A DNA stretch of 64,000 nt, taken from contig OX352774.1 in NCBI GenBank assembly GCA_947095535.1, positions 217,856,965 to 217,920,964 of the forward strand, given 5' to 3'. A model generated the notes under the pieces. That model had not been told where the DNA came from. It did no database searches and saw only the letters and a program-made list of their open reading frames with translations. Of this stretch, positions 1 through 15,375 are shown piece after piece. Source of the stretch: Poecilobothrus nobilitatus (taxonomy: Eukaryota; Arthropoda; Insecta; Diptera; Dolichopodidae). The number at the start of each line of letters is the position of its first letter. Positions within the stretch are counted from its first letter, which is position 1. Position numbers and translations under genes: made by a program.

Positions 1-3000
1 TATATTTATATGAAACCTTTGTAAAATCTGTACTGTAGTAAAAAAATGGTATATAAGCAAAAAAATCGTCTATAATCAAAAAATACAGTCTTTATCAATA
101 AATGCTTATATATACAAATAATATGCAGGATAGAGTAGAAAATGATAACTAAGAAGAAAGTATAAAAAAATGAAAAATGAATAATATATTCAAATAAGAA
201 CAAAAAAAAAAATCAGGTGAATAAGTCAAACTCTCATAAGGCCAGAAAATAACATTACAAAATAGGGTCTTTAGAATGAAATTCACAGGAAAATATTAAA
301 GTAGACAAATCTACCAGAAACATATAATACAGATCAGTGTCTTCAACTTTTTTCTATATAGAAAATAATAACGAAACATGATCTGAAATTAAAAAAAAAT
401 TAAGTGCACTATAAAGTAAGATGTAAAGATTTTGTGGAAGCTCTAAATACATATTATTATGCACCTGACAAGGGAAAAAAAAAAAATTTAAATATTTATT
501 ATGACATAAATGAATAAATTTTGGTAGAGAATTTATATTTAACTGCAATTAACTATAATATAAACTTAAGTATATATTTAAAACTATAAGCATCACGCGG
601 TTAGTTTACTAGCAGAAATCGATTTGGTCGAATTGTATGCATAATATACGTATGTATGCGCATGTTGTCAATTTATTTCTATATTTATTTCATCTTATGT
701 AATTAGAAAATTTAAAGAGTTTTTTTTTTTTTTTTTTAATTTATAACAACATTTAGTTTTTTTTTTTATTTATTTATTTATTTTTTTTTTGTTTGTTATT
801 TTTATTTTTTTACCTAAAAAATATTTTTAAGTTTTTTTTATTAATTTTAATTTATTTTTTGTTTTTGTTTTTTTTTTTTTTAATATTAAAAATATATAAT
901 TTATATTTAATTACATAATCTGCTATGAAATAATTTTTTGTCTGTTTTAAAATTTATTAATTAATTCTCTCGTTTTCGTCCTTTTTTTTGTTTTTTGTTT
1001 TAAATTATGAAACATCAAAATTTTTTTTCAAATTTTATTTCTTTCGAAGTACATACATATTTTTGTATTCATTTTCAATATATGTATGTAGTGTCATTTC
1101 AAACTATAAACTAATCAATTTTATCAAACATATTATAACTATATTATTATGTTTTTTTAAATTAATATTAAATTGTTTTTTTGTTTTTTTACATTATGTA
1201 AATACTTAATTAAATAAATAATAATTTTTTATATAATTATGTAATACAAAGTGTCTCATAAGTGAAGTTTATATAAGTGTTTTAAAGTTGCTTAAGAAGC
1301 CAAAATTAGACAAATAAAATTAAAAGAAATTTGCTATATACCTACCATGTTATTTATAATAAAATTTTCTTTCATAAACACATTAATATACGATACGTAT
1401 ATTATAATTAAGGATTTAATCCAATCTTTTAGATTTTAATTTTGATTCTTAATTTTCGAATTTACAATACTTTACTTTGCTGTAAAGTACTGTATGTTGA
1501 TTCATGAAGAAGATTCATTTAATGCGGTAAAATAAAATTTTCTAACTGCACGAATTTCTAATTTTATTTTTTAAAGTTCGTTTAGAACATTTATGATTTA
1601 GATAACATCAAAAATTTTGAAACTTTGGTGAAATAAATTTAGTAAAAAATCAAAGAAATATTTAATTACATATAACATAATTATAATTATTGTAAAAAAA
1701 ATAAAATAAAAATAAATATTTGTATAATACAGGAAATAATAATAAATATTTGTAAATACAGGAAATAGAAAAAAACGATAATAACAGATGAGGTGACGAA
1801 AGAGATCGAACTGCTAGTAAAAAATTCAATAGAGCAAGGGATGTTGATTTAACAATAATTTTGGGACGCATAAAAAAATTCCAAAATGAATATTATAAAA
1901 AGTGCTATTAAGACTTTGTTTTTTTTTTTATTGTAAAATTTAGAAAAGTTTTGTTTTTTAACATTTTTTATCATATTATGTATCTAAAAAAATAATAACT
2001 AATTTGATAAAATCGGATAACAATTTTCTAATAATTGATAAAATAAATTGAAGCTGAGGTAAGAGTTATATAAGGTTGCGAAAATATAACAAAGAATGAA
2101 AATTTCTAATATAAAATCAAATATAAGATTTTTGCCTGTTTTGACTTCCGCTATGCACTTTTTACCATACTTTACACGTATATTATGTGACACATTGTGT
2201 ATACATATTTAAATATATATATAATTATTATGAATTATTATAACTTTATGAAAACTTATGTACATTTTTTACTTAATATTATTTGTTTTTTTTTTTTTTT
2301 AATATGTTTCTGATTTATTTTACATTCAATATAATATAATATATAAAAAGTAGTACAAAATGGTTACTTTTTTATTCAAAAAAAAAAGTTTTCTTTGACT
2401 CCTTGTATTTTTTCCTTTTTTTTTTTATTATTATTTTTATATTTAATTTGTTCTATAATTAAATTGCGGTATTTGTATCTGATCCATTGTATGTTATATA
2501 TTTATTTGTAAGATCAAGAAAGTGAATAATAAAACATTTTATTTGAAGATAAGAAATTTTTTATAATATTTTCAAGTAGGTACATAATATATATTTATAT
2601 GTATGTATGTCATATTTCACAAAGTAGTTTTTAAAAAGTATTTTATATTAATTATTTGAGTCTTTTTTTTTTTGCTATTTGTTATTAATCAAATAATAGA
2701 TACTATATGTATGATGGGCATATAATATTTTTAATCGTTATATCGGAAAACTTTTTTTCAAATTTACTTGCCCAATTTTATTATAAATAAATGAATTAAT
2801 ACTTTTGTGTTAAATTATAATTTCAAAAAATTTTCCAATAATTTAATATAGAAGCAGTATGTACATCTACAACACATGTCTTATAATGAATCTACAATGA
2901 ACGCTCTTGTTCGCTCTCATACGCATAGACAATTGTCAGAGTAAAATGTATTAAATTAAATTGTTAAATTAAAATGTATTAAATTGTATGACAGTGACGT

Positions 3001-6000
3001 ATGCATTTATAATGAACGCAGTTGTTTCGCAATCGTAGAAAAATTTGTTTAACTTTTAACTTTGTTCGCTTCTATATATATACGAATTAAAGTGTCAAAT
3101 AATTGAATATCAAACTATAAAATAAAATGAAATCATTTTTTTTAGTTGGTATACAATGTTTTTAAAATAATTTTGCAATTCAATTTAAAATATTGAAGTA
3201 AATATTAGTTAAAAGAGAAAAAAGCTAAAATTTTATTATTACTTCTCAAATCCAAATTTCATTGAGGACGTTCTTTTCTAGACTGTGTAAAGACTGCTTA
3301 TAGAGAACAAAACGGCAGCGTTAATTGACAGATCCAGCATTAGTTTTTAACTGTTGAAAACAGTTTTAAAAATTAAATTCAAAACTGGATGATCGGGGAT
3401 GATGAGTGGTGCTATTTGTTTTTCTAAAAGATCAGGCATAAATACCTGGAATGTCTTTTATTAAGAGGAAATATCGAAAGTATATTAAAAAAGAAAAATT
3501 CTACTTTTTGTATGATACTTTTACTTTTAAAGATATTGTACATCAATCATACATTAAACAAGATAACAAGAATAATAATTTCTCAACATCATACATATTC
3601 ATACATACATATCAATGTGAATTAACTAATGTAAAATTTTATAATGATCAGTATATTATGTAAAAAATTAAATGTGATAATATGTATGCATATTACCTTA
3701 ATGTATATTAAAAAATATGCATAACAAAAAATGTATTAATTAATTAAATTTTAAATTTAATTATTTTTTGTGTACTTTTAACCGCATTTAATTAATTATC
3801 GATAACCGAAATTATCCCAAAAATTGTTGAACATTTCTTATATGTACTTAAAAACTCCTTGCATATAGTATAGTATTTCATATTATCAAAGATTTATTAT
3901 TTATTATATATATTTACAGAATTATTTACAATTTTTTTTTTTTTTGTTTCCTATATTTAAAAATTAGTTTTTATGAATTGAAATTTTTTATTGTATTTAA
4001 TTGTTAATATTATTTTTTTTTTTATTGTATTTATTTTGTTATAATAAATCATTGCTAAATATTTTTTAGCACAAAATACCTATATTATGTACATAATTTT
4101 TTTTTTTTTTTTCAATTATTTTAATTTATAAAGATTGAAATCTGCCACAGAGAACATCCTTTTTTTTACAATATTAAGAATATAAAATTATAAACTTAAA
4201 AAATTATTGTAACTATTAATTATTCTTAAAAAAATATATATATGAATATGTATATACGTATTTAAGCATATAAGAGAATTAAAAAAAAAAATAAAACTAA
4301 ATTTTTAGTTACGGTCATATTTAAAAAAAAAAAAAAAAAAAAATTCTTAAAATTATGTAAATATTTTATTGTTTAAAGATTGAAAAAAAAAAAATTCAAT
4401 TATAGTTAAATTTTTATTATTAAATTTTAATTATTGTATTACAAGTTTTATAATAACTTAATTAATTTTAATTTTAAAATAAAATTTAAAGATAATTATT
4501 AATATATATAAAATCAATTGAAAAATTAAGGTTATCTTTACAAAGTACAGTATTTTTGCTTAAATACTTTTTTTTAAGATATAAATGTTATATATTTATG
4601 TATGTATATAATTAAAAATTGTTATTATTTATATTTTTTATATTATTCATGTTCGCCATTTTAATTCAATTGGCTATTTATAAAATATGTACAATTAATT
4701 TATTATATTAATATAAGTCTGTATGTTCAAGAGAGACAAAAAAAAAAAAAAAAAACTATAAATAAAATTCTAGAGTTTTTAATTTTTAATTTTTTTATGA
4801 AATTTTAAACTATTTTTATTTTTTTTTTTTCTTTACAAAATTTGTTAAAAACAAAAGGTGGTTCATAATATTATAATAATTTATATTAAAAATTTCATAC
4901 CGTTAAAAAATTTTTTTCAAGTTTAAATATATATGTATGATGTATGTATACGATTAAAATTTTAAAATATATAATAAGTTTTATACACAATTTTAATTCA
5001 TTTTCTCTTTTATAAAAAAAAAAATTTAATTTATTTATATTTTTTTTTTATATATTATTAATCCATTTTAAATTTGTATTGACATTATCGTGCTGGTCAC
5101 TATCGATCTAAAATAAATTTTCTGTTATACAAACATACATAAATATATAGGTTATAGGTTATGGTTTAAATTTTTCTATGAATTTTAAAAATCAATTAAA
5201 AAGATAAAAAAAAACACACAAAAAACCATAACTATCTATATATATATAAATTTTTAATGTTTAATTATAATGATTAAACATTTTGGTTATACATTCTAAT
5301 GTTTCATATACATATATATATATAAATATACTATCAATAAATAGTCAATTTTAAGCAAATAGTTTTTTTTTTTTTTCTAATATAATATATGCGATATGTA
5401 TAATATAATTAATTAGTTATGCTTTTTATTTTATTTTATATTATATATATTATTAATTAATAGCTATTTTTTTTTTCCTATATTTCCTATATTTTGTATA
5501 TAATATTAATATATATCCGTAGTTTTATTCGGTTAGTTAAAAATTTAAAAACTACTTACATTTCATCTTTTATTTAAGGTCATAATTATTATTTTTTTTT
5601 ATTATTATTATTATTATTTTTTTTTAATTAATTATTATATTTGTTATTTAACAGAAAGAAACTAAACAATTTTTTTTTTTTTTGGTTTTGTTTCTTCATA
5701 TTTTGGTCCAATTCTATATAATAAAAAACTCTTTGCAAGATAATTAATTAATAATTTATTATATATCAAAAAACATCTCTTTGTTTAGTTTAATTATTTT
5801 TAGTTATAATTTTTTTTTTGTTTTTTAACTAATAAATATAATTCCAACAATGAAAACTTAATTTAACAGTATAATTTTATTATATTACATATACAACGGC
5901 AAAAACACAAGTTGAGTTCCTTTTATATTCTATTTTTATTTTTTTTATTTTAAATATTTTGTTTTTCTTATTTTCTATACATTTTTATTATTTTTACATT

Positions 6001-8099
6001 TTTTATACATTTTTTATACATTTTCAACACTTTTTATTAAATTCTTTAGGCCGTTTAATATTAAAAATGTGTTTTTTTAATTATATTTTATTTAAGAATT
6101 TTTTTATAAACTTTTTTTTTTTTTTAAAAATAAAATATTGTCTTTTTTAAAAATGTAAATGTGTGTGACATATCTTTATTACCGCATGCGGTATATAAGT
6201 ACTACTGCATGCATATATACCTATAATTAAAACAAAACTGTTATAATAAATAAATGAAAATTACGCAAATTTAAATTTTGCTATATATATATATGTATAT
6301 TAATAAATAGATTCTCTATTAATCTAACACATATATATTTAAAACCGATATTTAATTTTCATATTTTAACAAATATTTTCTTTAATTTTTTTTTTTTGTT
6401 TTTTTTTTATAATTTTGATTTAAATGTTAATTAATTTAACTTATTAAATGTTATGGAAAATATTTAAAAAAATAAAATAAAATTATTCATATTTAGGGTA
6501 TATAAGAAAATTTCACATTTTATAAAAGCAAAAATAAAAACCTAATTTTTTTTTTTTAAACAATAAAAAAATAATATATAATTATTGACAATCTGGAATG
6601 ACAGTCAATGATAACGACAATCTGTAACGACAAAATCTTAAAAAAAAACGATTTTCAATGGTTATTTTTTTAAACTGAATATGTTTTGACTTATAAATAT
6701 ATGATAAATTTGTTAATAGTGGCTGGTGCAACAAAATTAATGGAAAAAATATTTTTCGTAAGTTATTCGTTTATTTTGTTAGGTAATGCAGTTTTTTTAT
6801 TTAATTTTGTTTTTTTTTTCTTAAATTAATGTTTCTTTTTAAATGCTTATAAAATCATTAAATGAACTTTACTGTATTCTTATTTATTACAGTTTTAACT
6901 TCTAACAAAATGCAAATCTACTTTTGCCAAAGGATCGTTAGAAAATAATAATAAAACAAAAATCTTTACCCGGCTGTCTGGAATATAAACTTTTATGTTA
7001 GAGACAGTTTATTATACGTTTTTCAAGACTTAAACCAAAACTGTCTGCCAAAAAATATTAACACATACAGCGTGCGACTTATAATGTAATATAAATATTA
7101 AATACTATGGTTGATTATAATTTGTAAAAAGTTTTATAATTAAAAGATTTATGACTGTTTTTTGTGGAAAGTTTTGTCTTTTAGTGTCCTTGACGATTTT
7201 TAAGGAAATTTGAAAATCGTTAAACAAAATTAATTAATGGAGATGTATTATAACGTTGAAATACATATGTTTTTCTGTACAAGATTCATTATTTCTTTTC
7301 TATTGCAGAATCTAATATTATTTTAATTTTTAAAAATTCTTTTAAACATAACTTATAAACATAATTTTCATCTTCAAAATATTTTTTTTTTAAACAAAGT
7401 TGTTTATATTGGAAGCCAACAAAATTTTTATCAAAATTAATTGTAACTTTTTGAAACCTTTTTTTTTTTAAATTAAAGTCGGAAATTATTATAAATACAC
7501 AATCCCACCCTAAAACTAATATCCAAATCATCATACCAATTCCTTTTACGAACTTAAGCAAAATTTTTAAACAAAATGCAAAATTATTGCAAACAATAAA
7601 TTAAAAACAAAATCCAAGTTTATAGGCTAAACTATAGATTAAACTATGCTATAAATCTATACTAACTAAAAGTATATTTGGACTAGTGTTCAAATAGTTC
7701 CTACAATTTTTTCAATCAAAATGTTTCTATTTTACTCATACATATTCGTAAAAAACGTTTTATGTTTTCTTTATATATCCTTATATTTCCTTGATATAAG
7801 GAAAACTTAAAACGAGCTTATCGAAATCTCGAAAATTGAAATCTCGTGTCTCAAAATCTTGTGTTTTCGCGATATTTTTAAAAAAATCTCGTGGAAAAGT
7901 AAAAATAGAAAAAATACAAAAATTATTGGGACCCTATCTTTTTGTTGAAAAAAAATATGACGTATAAAAAAAGTCGAATAGCCAAAAAAGTTTAAAAATA
8001 GTGTCAAAAAAATATTTAAAAAAAATTTTGAATTTCTATGTTTGAAAACTAGCTGGTTATAAAATCAACTTTTATTAATTATTAAATATGTATGTAAAA

Positions 8100-8192
8100 A
8101 ATATAATTATTGGGACCAGGCCCAAAGGGAAAAGCTGTATCTATTCCCATGTACATTGTGTGTGTATTGGAATAAATAAATGAATAAATTAC
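8100..8192 (+). repeat. Possible 3' tail of an old retroelement
   Basis: A short stretch richer in GC than its surroundings ends in an aataaataaatgaataaa-type tail, like the 3' ends of the SINE copies at 53479-53760 and 59335-59531. No promoter boxes or coding remnant remain, so the assignment is tentative. Confidence 0.25.
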
Positions 8193-9245
8193 TGGGGATT
8201 TTAGAATTGGATACAAAATCAGGGTATTTCCAAAATATTTATATTATATGTAAGATCCTGAATTAGCAGGGGCTTTAGAGTTGTATTGTATATTCAACAT
8301 TAATTTAAATTTGAAATTTTTTTGTGAAATTTCTTTTATAGAATTTTTTTGTATAAATTTTATATTTTGGATTTTTATGCGCACCCCTATTTAATTAATA
8401 ATAAAAAATTATTTCATTTTAAATCGAGAGAATTTGAGATACGAGATTATAATACGCGAGATTTCAAAACACGAGATTTTTGTATTTGAAAAAGTCGATA
8501 TTAAGATATTAGTCGATATCAAGGGCATATTTATTGAGTAAAACATCCAATCTATGATTGCAATCCAATTAAAATACTCGTATGTCTTTTTCGTAAATGG
8601 CCTTACATTAGTAATCCATAAATAAGTGCATTTCACAAAAATAAACTTCGAATATATAAATAATTTAAATACGAATCTTATTAATCTTATTTATCAAATT
8701 ACTGTATTATGTTATTATCTTCTATCGTATTATGTATTGAAATATTTCTTCCCTTTTATCTTAATTTGATGAAATTTTTTAAATTATTATACTTAAATTT
8801 AAAAATATTTCATTATTTTAACTTTTACTTGAAGTTTATTTAGGTTTTATTAAAATTGTTTTAAACAAGTTATAAAAAAAACAATTTAAACAAGTTATAT
8901 AATATTCAAAATAATTATAAAATAAATCGGTTAACTGTTTTTGTAGGGTCAGCCCTCGATATCTTCAAAAAAAAAAATCAGAACCTAAATTGAATTAGAA
9001 TTTTTTTTTGTATTTACTTTGCTTATTTTCACAATATTACAAAGCAACAAATCAAAAAAAAAACAAAAAAATATATATATATACATATATATAAATATTG
9101 ATGCCGATTGGTACTGGTATTTATACATATCTTGAAAAAAATGTATATCCTTGTATAACAAACTATAATATTCCTCCTTATTAAATTCTCCGATATTCTG
9201 AAAAAAGTAACCAACTCTAAAATCTCTCGCTTTGTTCTATAGATA

Positions 9246-9246
<1 letters not shown>

Positions 9247-9287
<41 letters not shown>
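9247..9287. repeat. (TA)n microsatellite
   Basis: About 40 bases of uninterrupted alternating T and A. This is a simple repeat, and the isoleucine/tyrosine-rich reading frame across it is not a gene. Confidence 0.9.
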
Positions 9288-9288
<1 letters not shown>

Positions 9289-11921
9289 AAAATTTATTAG
9301 GATTAAAATAGTTGGTACTACCATATCCAAATCCCGCTAAACAAAAATTTTGAAATTCTTAATATTGTAACCAAAAACATACATATAAAATGCCCAGCAC
9401 CAATTTTTCAAAAATCTTGAAAGAAATTTTTGTTTTTAACACAAAATTTCAGATTTTTTTTTTTAAGATTACAAGTCAATGTTATGACACCGTTTTTGAA
9501 ACTTCTAAACTGATACATAAATTAATTAGATCTTCGTCTTCGAACACTTTTATAATCTAATTTTTTACAAAACTAAACTTATACATTTTTAATATTTAAT
9601 TTTAAAATCAGATGATAAAATAATTTTCAATAACTGGAGCCCTTAAAACGTTTCAACTCTAAATTTTAAAATAAATATGTAAATAAAAAAAAAATAAATA
9701 AAAATAATTAAACACAAATTAATATGTATATAAAATAAAATATTTATAATGATACAATTTTTAAAATACATTTTTTTTTAAATTTAATTAAAAACATAAT
9801 TAAAAAAATAACTTAAAAACTATAAAAATTATTGGAAGAGATTTTTTAACAAGTCTTTTCTTTAAAATATATATGTATGTGAAACTATTTTCTTATAACT
9901 TATATACAATTAACACGATATTAGCTTTAATTAAAGTAAAATAATAAAGATGCTGAACATTAAAAAAAAAAAATAAAATAAAAATAAAAAAAATGATAAT
10001 GATCCTAAATTTTTTTTTTAGGACAAAATTTAAAAATTTTACATCATGATTTAATCAAATACTATAAAATTTTAATTCTTTATATTTACAATTTTTAATT
10101 TTTTTTATTTATGTATATGTATATGCATATACATATAAATAAACTAGTATATTTTTATTTTAATCAATTAATGATAATATATTTTATATATACTATATAT
10201 ATATAGGTTTTTATCTAAAAATCTATATTTTAAAATTTTAACAACTACATTTTTATTCAAAATGATATCTGTGGATAAAAGAAAAATTTTTAAACAAAAT
10301 ATGAAGATCAAATATAATTTCAATAATTTTTACATAATGTGTTATGAAATAAATTTTTAAAATTTCATAAAAAAATTTATTTAAAAAATAAAAAAAAAAA
10401 ATAATTTTTTTTAAATTTGTTATTTAAACAAACTTAATATATTATATGAAAATTAAAATATTTGTTTTTTTTTTTTTTCTTTAAATTTTTAAATTTAGGA
10501 AGATCTAATAAAAAATTTTTTTAAAAAATTTTCTTAAAGCATAAATCTCTGAACATATAATTATGTAAAATTGCATAAACATAAATATTTTATTTCCAAA
10601 AATTTTTTGTAATTATGTATAAATATTTTGTAATTTATTGTTTTTTCTTTTTTTTAAATTCAATCGATCACATCTTTATAAAATTTTGTTATGTTTTTGG
10701 TTTTTTTATTTTTTTTTTTTAATATGTCTCTGAAGTCAAGATATTTTAAAATTAACTTTTAATCAACATATTATGTCATTATCAAATCAAAAACCAAGAA
10801 ATATAAGAAAGTATCTTAAATCAAAAGTTATATTAAGCAGAATTTTGTTTTTTTTTTTGTTTTTTTTTTTATCTAATTAAATTAATTCTTATATAATTTC
10901 ATTTAAATCATTTATAAACAGATTTTTACATCATTAAATGATGTCTTATGTTATGAGTTATGAAGTGTAAGTATAAGAAAAGATCTCTTTAGATTTGATT
11001 TGTTTTTTTTTTTTTTTTTGTTGTAAAACAAATACAAATTATTAAATGGAAACTAAAAATTTCGTATTAATATAAAAAAAAAAAAAAAATTACTATAATT
11101 AAATTTTAATCTCATAAGATTTTTCAGTATCTATAAAATATTATATATATTTGTTTTTCTTTCTTGTTTAATGTCATTAAAATTTTCAAATCGAAAATAT
11201 CCGTTTAATAGAACTTTCGTTAAAATAATTTACAAATTTTTGTTTTGTCATTTTTATTATATAAATATTGTTTTCGTTTTTTTGTTTTTTAAATCGAGAA
11301 AAAGTTTAGTTAGAATAAATCTATTTTAAATAAATATCTTTAAATTAAATGATTTATAATGATTTTTCGTTATCATTTTCAGTAATTCGTGTCAAAATAT
11401 TCAAAATTTATTACAGAATTTTGTAATAAATAAGTTAAAAAAAAAAAAAAAAAGAAAATACAGAAAATGTAGTTAATTAAATTAATTAATTTTATGTTAT
11501 TGTAGGTTTCATTTTGATATCTACACATAATATGTATGTAATAAGAAATAATTTATTACAATTGGAAACAGATTTTTTTTTTTTTGTTTTTTTTATAAAT
11601 TTTTATCTACTTACAAATAGATGTGATATAATTTTTTATTTTTAATATACAATTCAATTTATAATATATATATAATATAATATATATATATTATTTCTGT
11701 TTAAATAATTAAATACAAAACATTTTTTTTTTTTTATTTGTTACTTTTAAATATTAACTTTTTTATTTTGTGAATTTTGCATCTTAAATGTGCGTACACA
11801 AATTCATACATTTAATATGTATTTTTATATGATTTATTTATTTATTTTTTTTTAACTTATATACAATAATATAAACACTTATAATTAGTATATAGAATAT
11901 ATAGTAGCTGTATTCTACAAT

Positions 11922-11924
<3 letters not shown>

Positions 11925-11970
<46 letters not shown>
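11925..11970. repeat. (AT)n microsatellite
   Basis: About 45 bases of alternating A and T, broken once by gta. Confidence 0.9.
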
Positions 11971-13190
11971 TATGTTATTTACTACAGCAGTAGTAAATAT
12001 TGAGATTTTGTTGTCATTTTTTTTTTTTTTTTTTTTTAATAATTATAAATCTTTTCAGTTTTTCAAAAATATTATTTTGCTTTTGTTATATATAAATAAT
12101 AAATCATTTACAATAAAGTACAAAGATAAATACAAACAACAAATTTTTTTTTATTTAATAGAATATTTTCAACATTACAAATTTCGAATTAACATAAAAT
12201 TAAAAAATAAAAAAAAGGAGTTTGGATTTTATTTTTGGAAGATTGAAATTGTATAAAATTTTTATTTTGTTAAATTTTAACATTTAATTTTTTTTTTTTT
12301 TTAAAAAATATGTGTGGGAACATATTATTACTTTTAATAACATAACATTGTTGTACAATAATCTATTCCTGATTTGTACTTGGATATGGGAACATAGTAA
12401 TTTTATCTGTAAATGAAATAATTTTTTTTTTTTTTTTTTTTATTTATTTCATATTTAATTTTAATAAATTTTAATATTAGCATTTACTTTTGTGTTAGTG
12501 CATCTAAAAAAAAACAATATTAAGATAGAATTTACAGAGTTAATTGTTACAAAGTTAGTTTTAGAGTAGCTACTTGACTATTATTAGATTTAAATTACAT
12601 ATTTTTTGTAATTTGATGAATTTATCATTTATTTTATATTTTTGTTGTTAATATTCACACGTTTTTAAATTGATTTTAATTTATTAAAAAATTATTAAAT
12701 AGTTTATTTTAAAATTAAACTAATCAAATAAAATTTAAATTTTATATTGATGTAGTTTTAATTATATTTAAACTATAATAATTTTTTCTTAAGTTTTCTG
12801 AAGTTTAAATTAAATAGTTATAGAAAAAAAAATGGTTGTAATTAAGAATGGTATTTTTTTTTTTTTTGACATCAATTTAAAGTTTTTATATTTCAATCAA
12901 TAATCAAATAATTTTTTTTTTTTTTCAAATATTAATATCTGAAAATCAATTTACCTTTAATTTTTTTTAATGTGAAAAATATGATTAAAACGTCAACTTT
13001 GTACAAATATTCATCAAATATACAAACTTTATATACTTTAGTTTTTTAACTTAAAAAACTATAGAAGTACAAAAAATTATTATTAATTTTTCTATAAAGT
13101 TAGTAATTTAAGTACTAAACAAGTTTATAAAAAGATTAGAAAGCAAAGATTTTTTAAGATAGACAAAAGTTTTTTTTTTGAGTTTACAAC

Positions 13191-15375
13191 TCAAACAAAT
13201 TCTTCTTTACCTGAACTATTATGATAACAATTCATAACAAACTTTGGTTTTGGAGGTAATTTGGGTGTATTTTCACCCGGTGAAAAGCGGGGTGGTGTAT
13301 TTGTACTTGCCCGTCGTAATGCTGTAACTGTTGTTGTTGAAGTTGAGCCAATTGATGAAGATGATAAATCAACTTTTTCATCAGACATTGTTTGACTGTA
13401 AACATTAGATAATTTTTGTTGTTGTTGTAATTGATGTAAACGCGGTGATATAGGTGTTATTGGTGTTATAGGTGAGGCTGTAGCCGATGAACTAGACGCA
13501 GGAGAAATTGCTTTAGTTGAGTATGAATTTATATTATTACTATTCGTTATCGTGTTTCCAGTTTGATAAATTATACTTGTTATATTTTGATTGTTTGTTG
13601 CATTCGAAGGGATTATAGCATTATTTGTTTTGTTTGAAATAGGAGAGTCGTTATTAGAATTTGCTGATTGTTTGACAGCCCGTTCCATAGCAGAATTACG
13701 TCGCATCATTAATGTACTTGAATGTGGTAACATTAAATTATTTTGACCCATTATTAGATCAACACCATGTAGTGGATCAACAGTTATTGTAGGATTATTA
13801 CAGCGATGTGTGCTACTGGGAATTGTTGGTACACAATGCTGATGTTGCATATGCTGAGAGGATACTGAATAATTATGAATTGGATGATGATGGAAATGGT
13901 GATGTGAATGATTCAAAGAATGACAATGATGATTAGTTCTAGGTGGTAACGGAGGAGGACTTGGGTCACCATCACGTGGAGGTAACTAAAAATAAAAAAC
14001 ATTAAAATTAAATTTAGTTTTTTAAAAATATAAAATAATCCGTATTACCTGTGGTGCATCTGGAGCTTGACGCTTTTGAGCTAGTTGCACGACATCTGGA
14101 GGTTGATGAGGTTTTCTTAGACGCTCTTGTCTTCGAGGTGGTAATGGAGGAGGAATTTGACCATGTGATGTTGTTGGTACATTAACATGCGGTGACAGAG
14201 GTACCGGCCCAGTTTCACTATTTATGTCATGTGAAAGTTTTGAACTTACTTGATTATTTAAATTGAGTTTAGGACTGGATGGAGAAAAGCCATGATTCGA
14301 TACACCTAGATTTTCTATTACATGATTTGTTATCGAATGTTCATCATTAGGACTAATTAAAAAAAAAAAAAGTTGGAAATGGTATTAAGAAAATATTATT
14401 CACCCTACCTAAAGTTATACATGTTATGTTTATTTTTATTGTTATACACAGATTCTGATATGGGACTACTAGAGTTGATACGATGTGGTGAAATTGGTGG
14501 AGGAGACGGTTCACTAATATTATTCATATTTAAAGACGTGAAATTCCCCATATAATTAAAACTATTTATTTGATTATTTGTATTTGTTTCGGACACTGGT
14601 TCCATCAATCTATGCTTTTGGTGAGATGTTAAAGTTGACAAATATCGACTACCACTTATATTTGCAGGACTTAAAATAGGTGGTTTAAAAGAAATATCAG
14701 TTGATATAATACTGTTTGAACGTTTAGGTAATTCTGGCGCCATATTGCTTGCATAATTACAACTTGTTATTGACATTTTATCAAAATTGGAATTTAATTC
14801 ATTTGGAGAAACGCCACCAATTGCTCCGGGTGAAATAGAATTCAATGTTTGTGCTGAAGAAAATGTTAATGAATTATGCTGGTGTTGATGATTACTATTA
14901 TTTCGTCCAATTATATTAACATTAGCGAATACTGAATGATCTTGAGCATTTCGTGAGGACGATATTGGAAGTGAAATTGTTGTTGTTGTTGATGTAGGAC
15001 TTAGTTCACCTTCACTACAAGTCGCCGCGTTATTTATATGACCTCCACCGATGTACCCTGGAGAAATAATCGACGACGACATAGTACTGTTACTGTTATT
15101 ACTACTACTACTATTATTATGTCGTCTAGGTTTTATGCCTGGCGATTTTAAAGAATACTCAGGCCATTTTCGAGGCTGTAATATATATATTTTAAATTAC
15201 TTATATAATATAGGTTTTAAATATTTTAATGTTTTAAGTTAAATAAATATAAACTTACAAATCTTGGTGGAACTTTACAATTTCTAGGTTCAATTCTTAA
15301 GCTTTCTTTGTATAAATAGTTAGATTGATCGGCATCGGGCATTCCTTCAAAAGGGTTTAAATTCTCCAAAAATCT
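13191..15375 (-). CDS. Sos: Sos exons 11-14, proline-rich regulatory tail
   Basis: Exons 15375-15259, 15175-14409, 14352-14049 and 13985-13191. After [20 protein letters not shown] the protein becomes Ser/Asn/Thr-rich. SH3-ligand motifs follow: [13 protein letters not shown] near residue 1350, [10 protein letters not shown] just after residue 1386, and LPPKPKF near the C terminus. These fit binding sites for Grb2/Drk SH3 domains. Histidine-rich ([10 protein letters not shown]), Gln and Asn runs lie in between. The stop is TGA at 13191-13193. Confidence 0.9.

Larger units (their letters stand above)
1..13190. other. AT-rich region 3' of Sos, no recognisable gene
   Basis: About 13 kb of very AT-rich sequence with many poly-A/T runs and short open frames made almost only of F, I, K, L, N and Y codons, which is what random AT-rich DNA gives. 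I found no domain, convincing exon or structural RNA in it. The part next to 13190 must include the 3' UTR of Sos, but AATAAA-like hexamers on the minus strand are too frequent to pick one. Some older repeats are probably present, for example around 2880-3060 and 7800-8640. Confidence 0.7.

Noticed and set aside
7289..7561. 90-codon minus-strand frame with a hydrophobic start
   Set aside because: Its composition is what AT-rich DNA gives. No splice sites, domain or neighbouring coding support.
9029..9289. Frame with an Ile/Tyr repeat
   Set aside because: It is the translation of a (TA)n microsatellite.
11972..12256. 94-codon plus-strand frame
   Set aside because: Phe and Lys runs from poly-T/poly-A, no domain. 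It lies in AT-rich DNA 3' of Sos.
14373..15242. Plus-strand frames over the Sos tail exons
   Set aside because: They oppose well-supported Sos coding exons and have no domain; they are shadows of the repetitive Ser/Asn codons.
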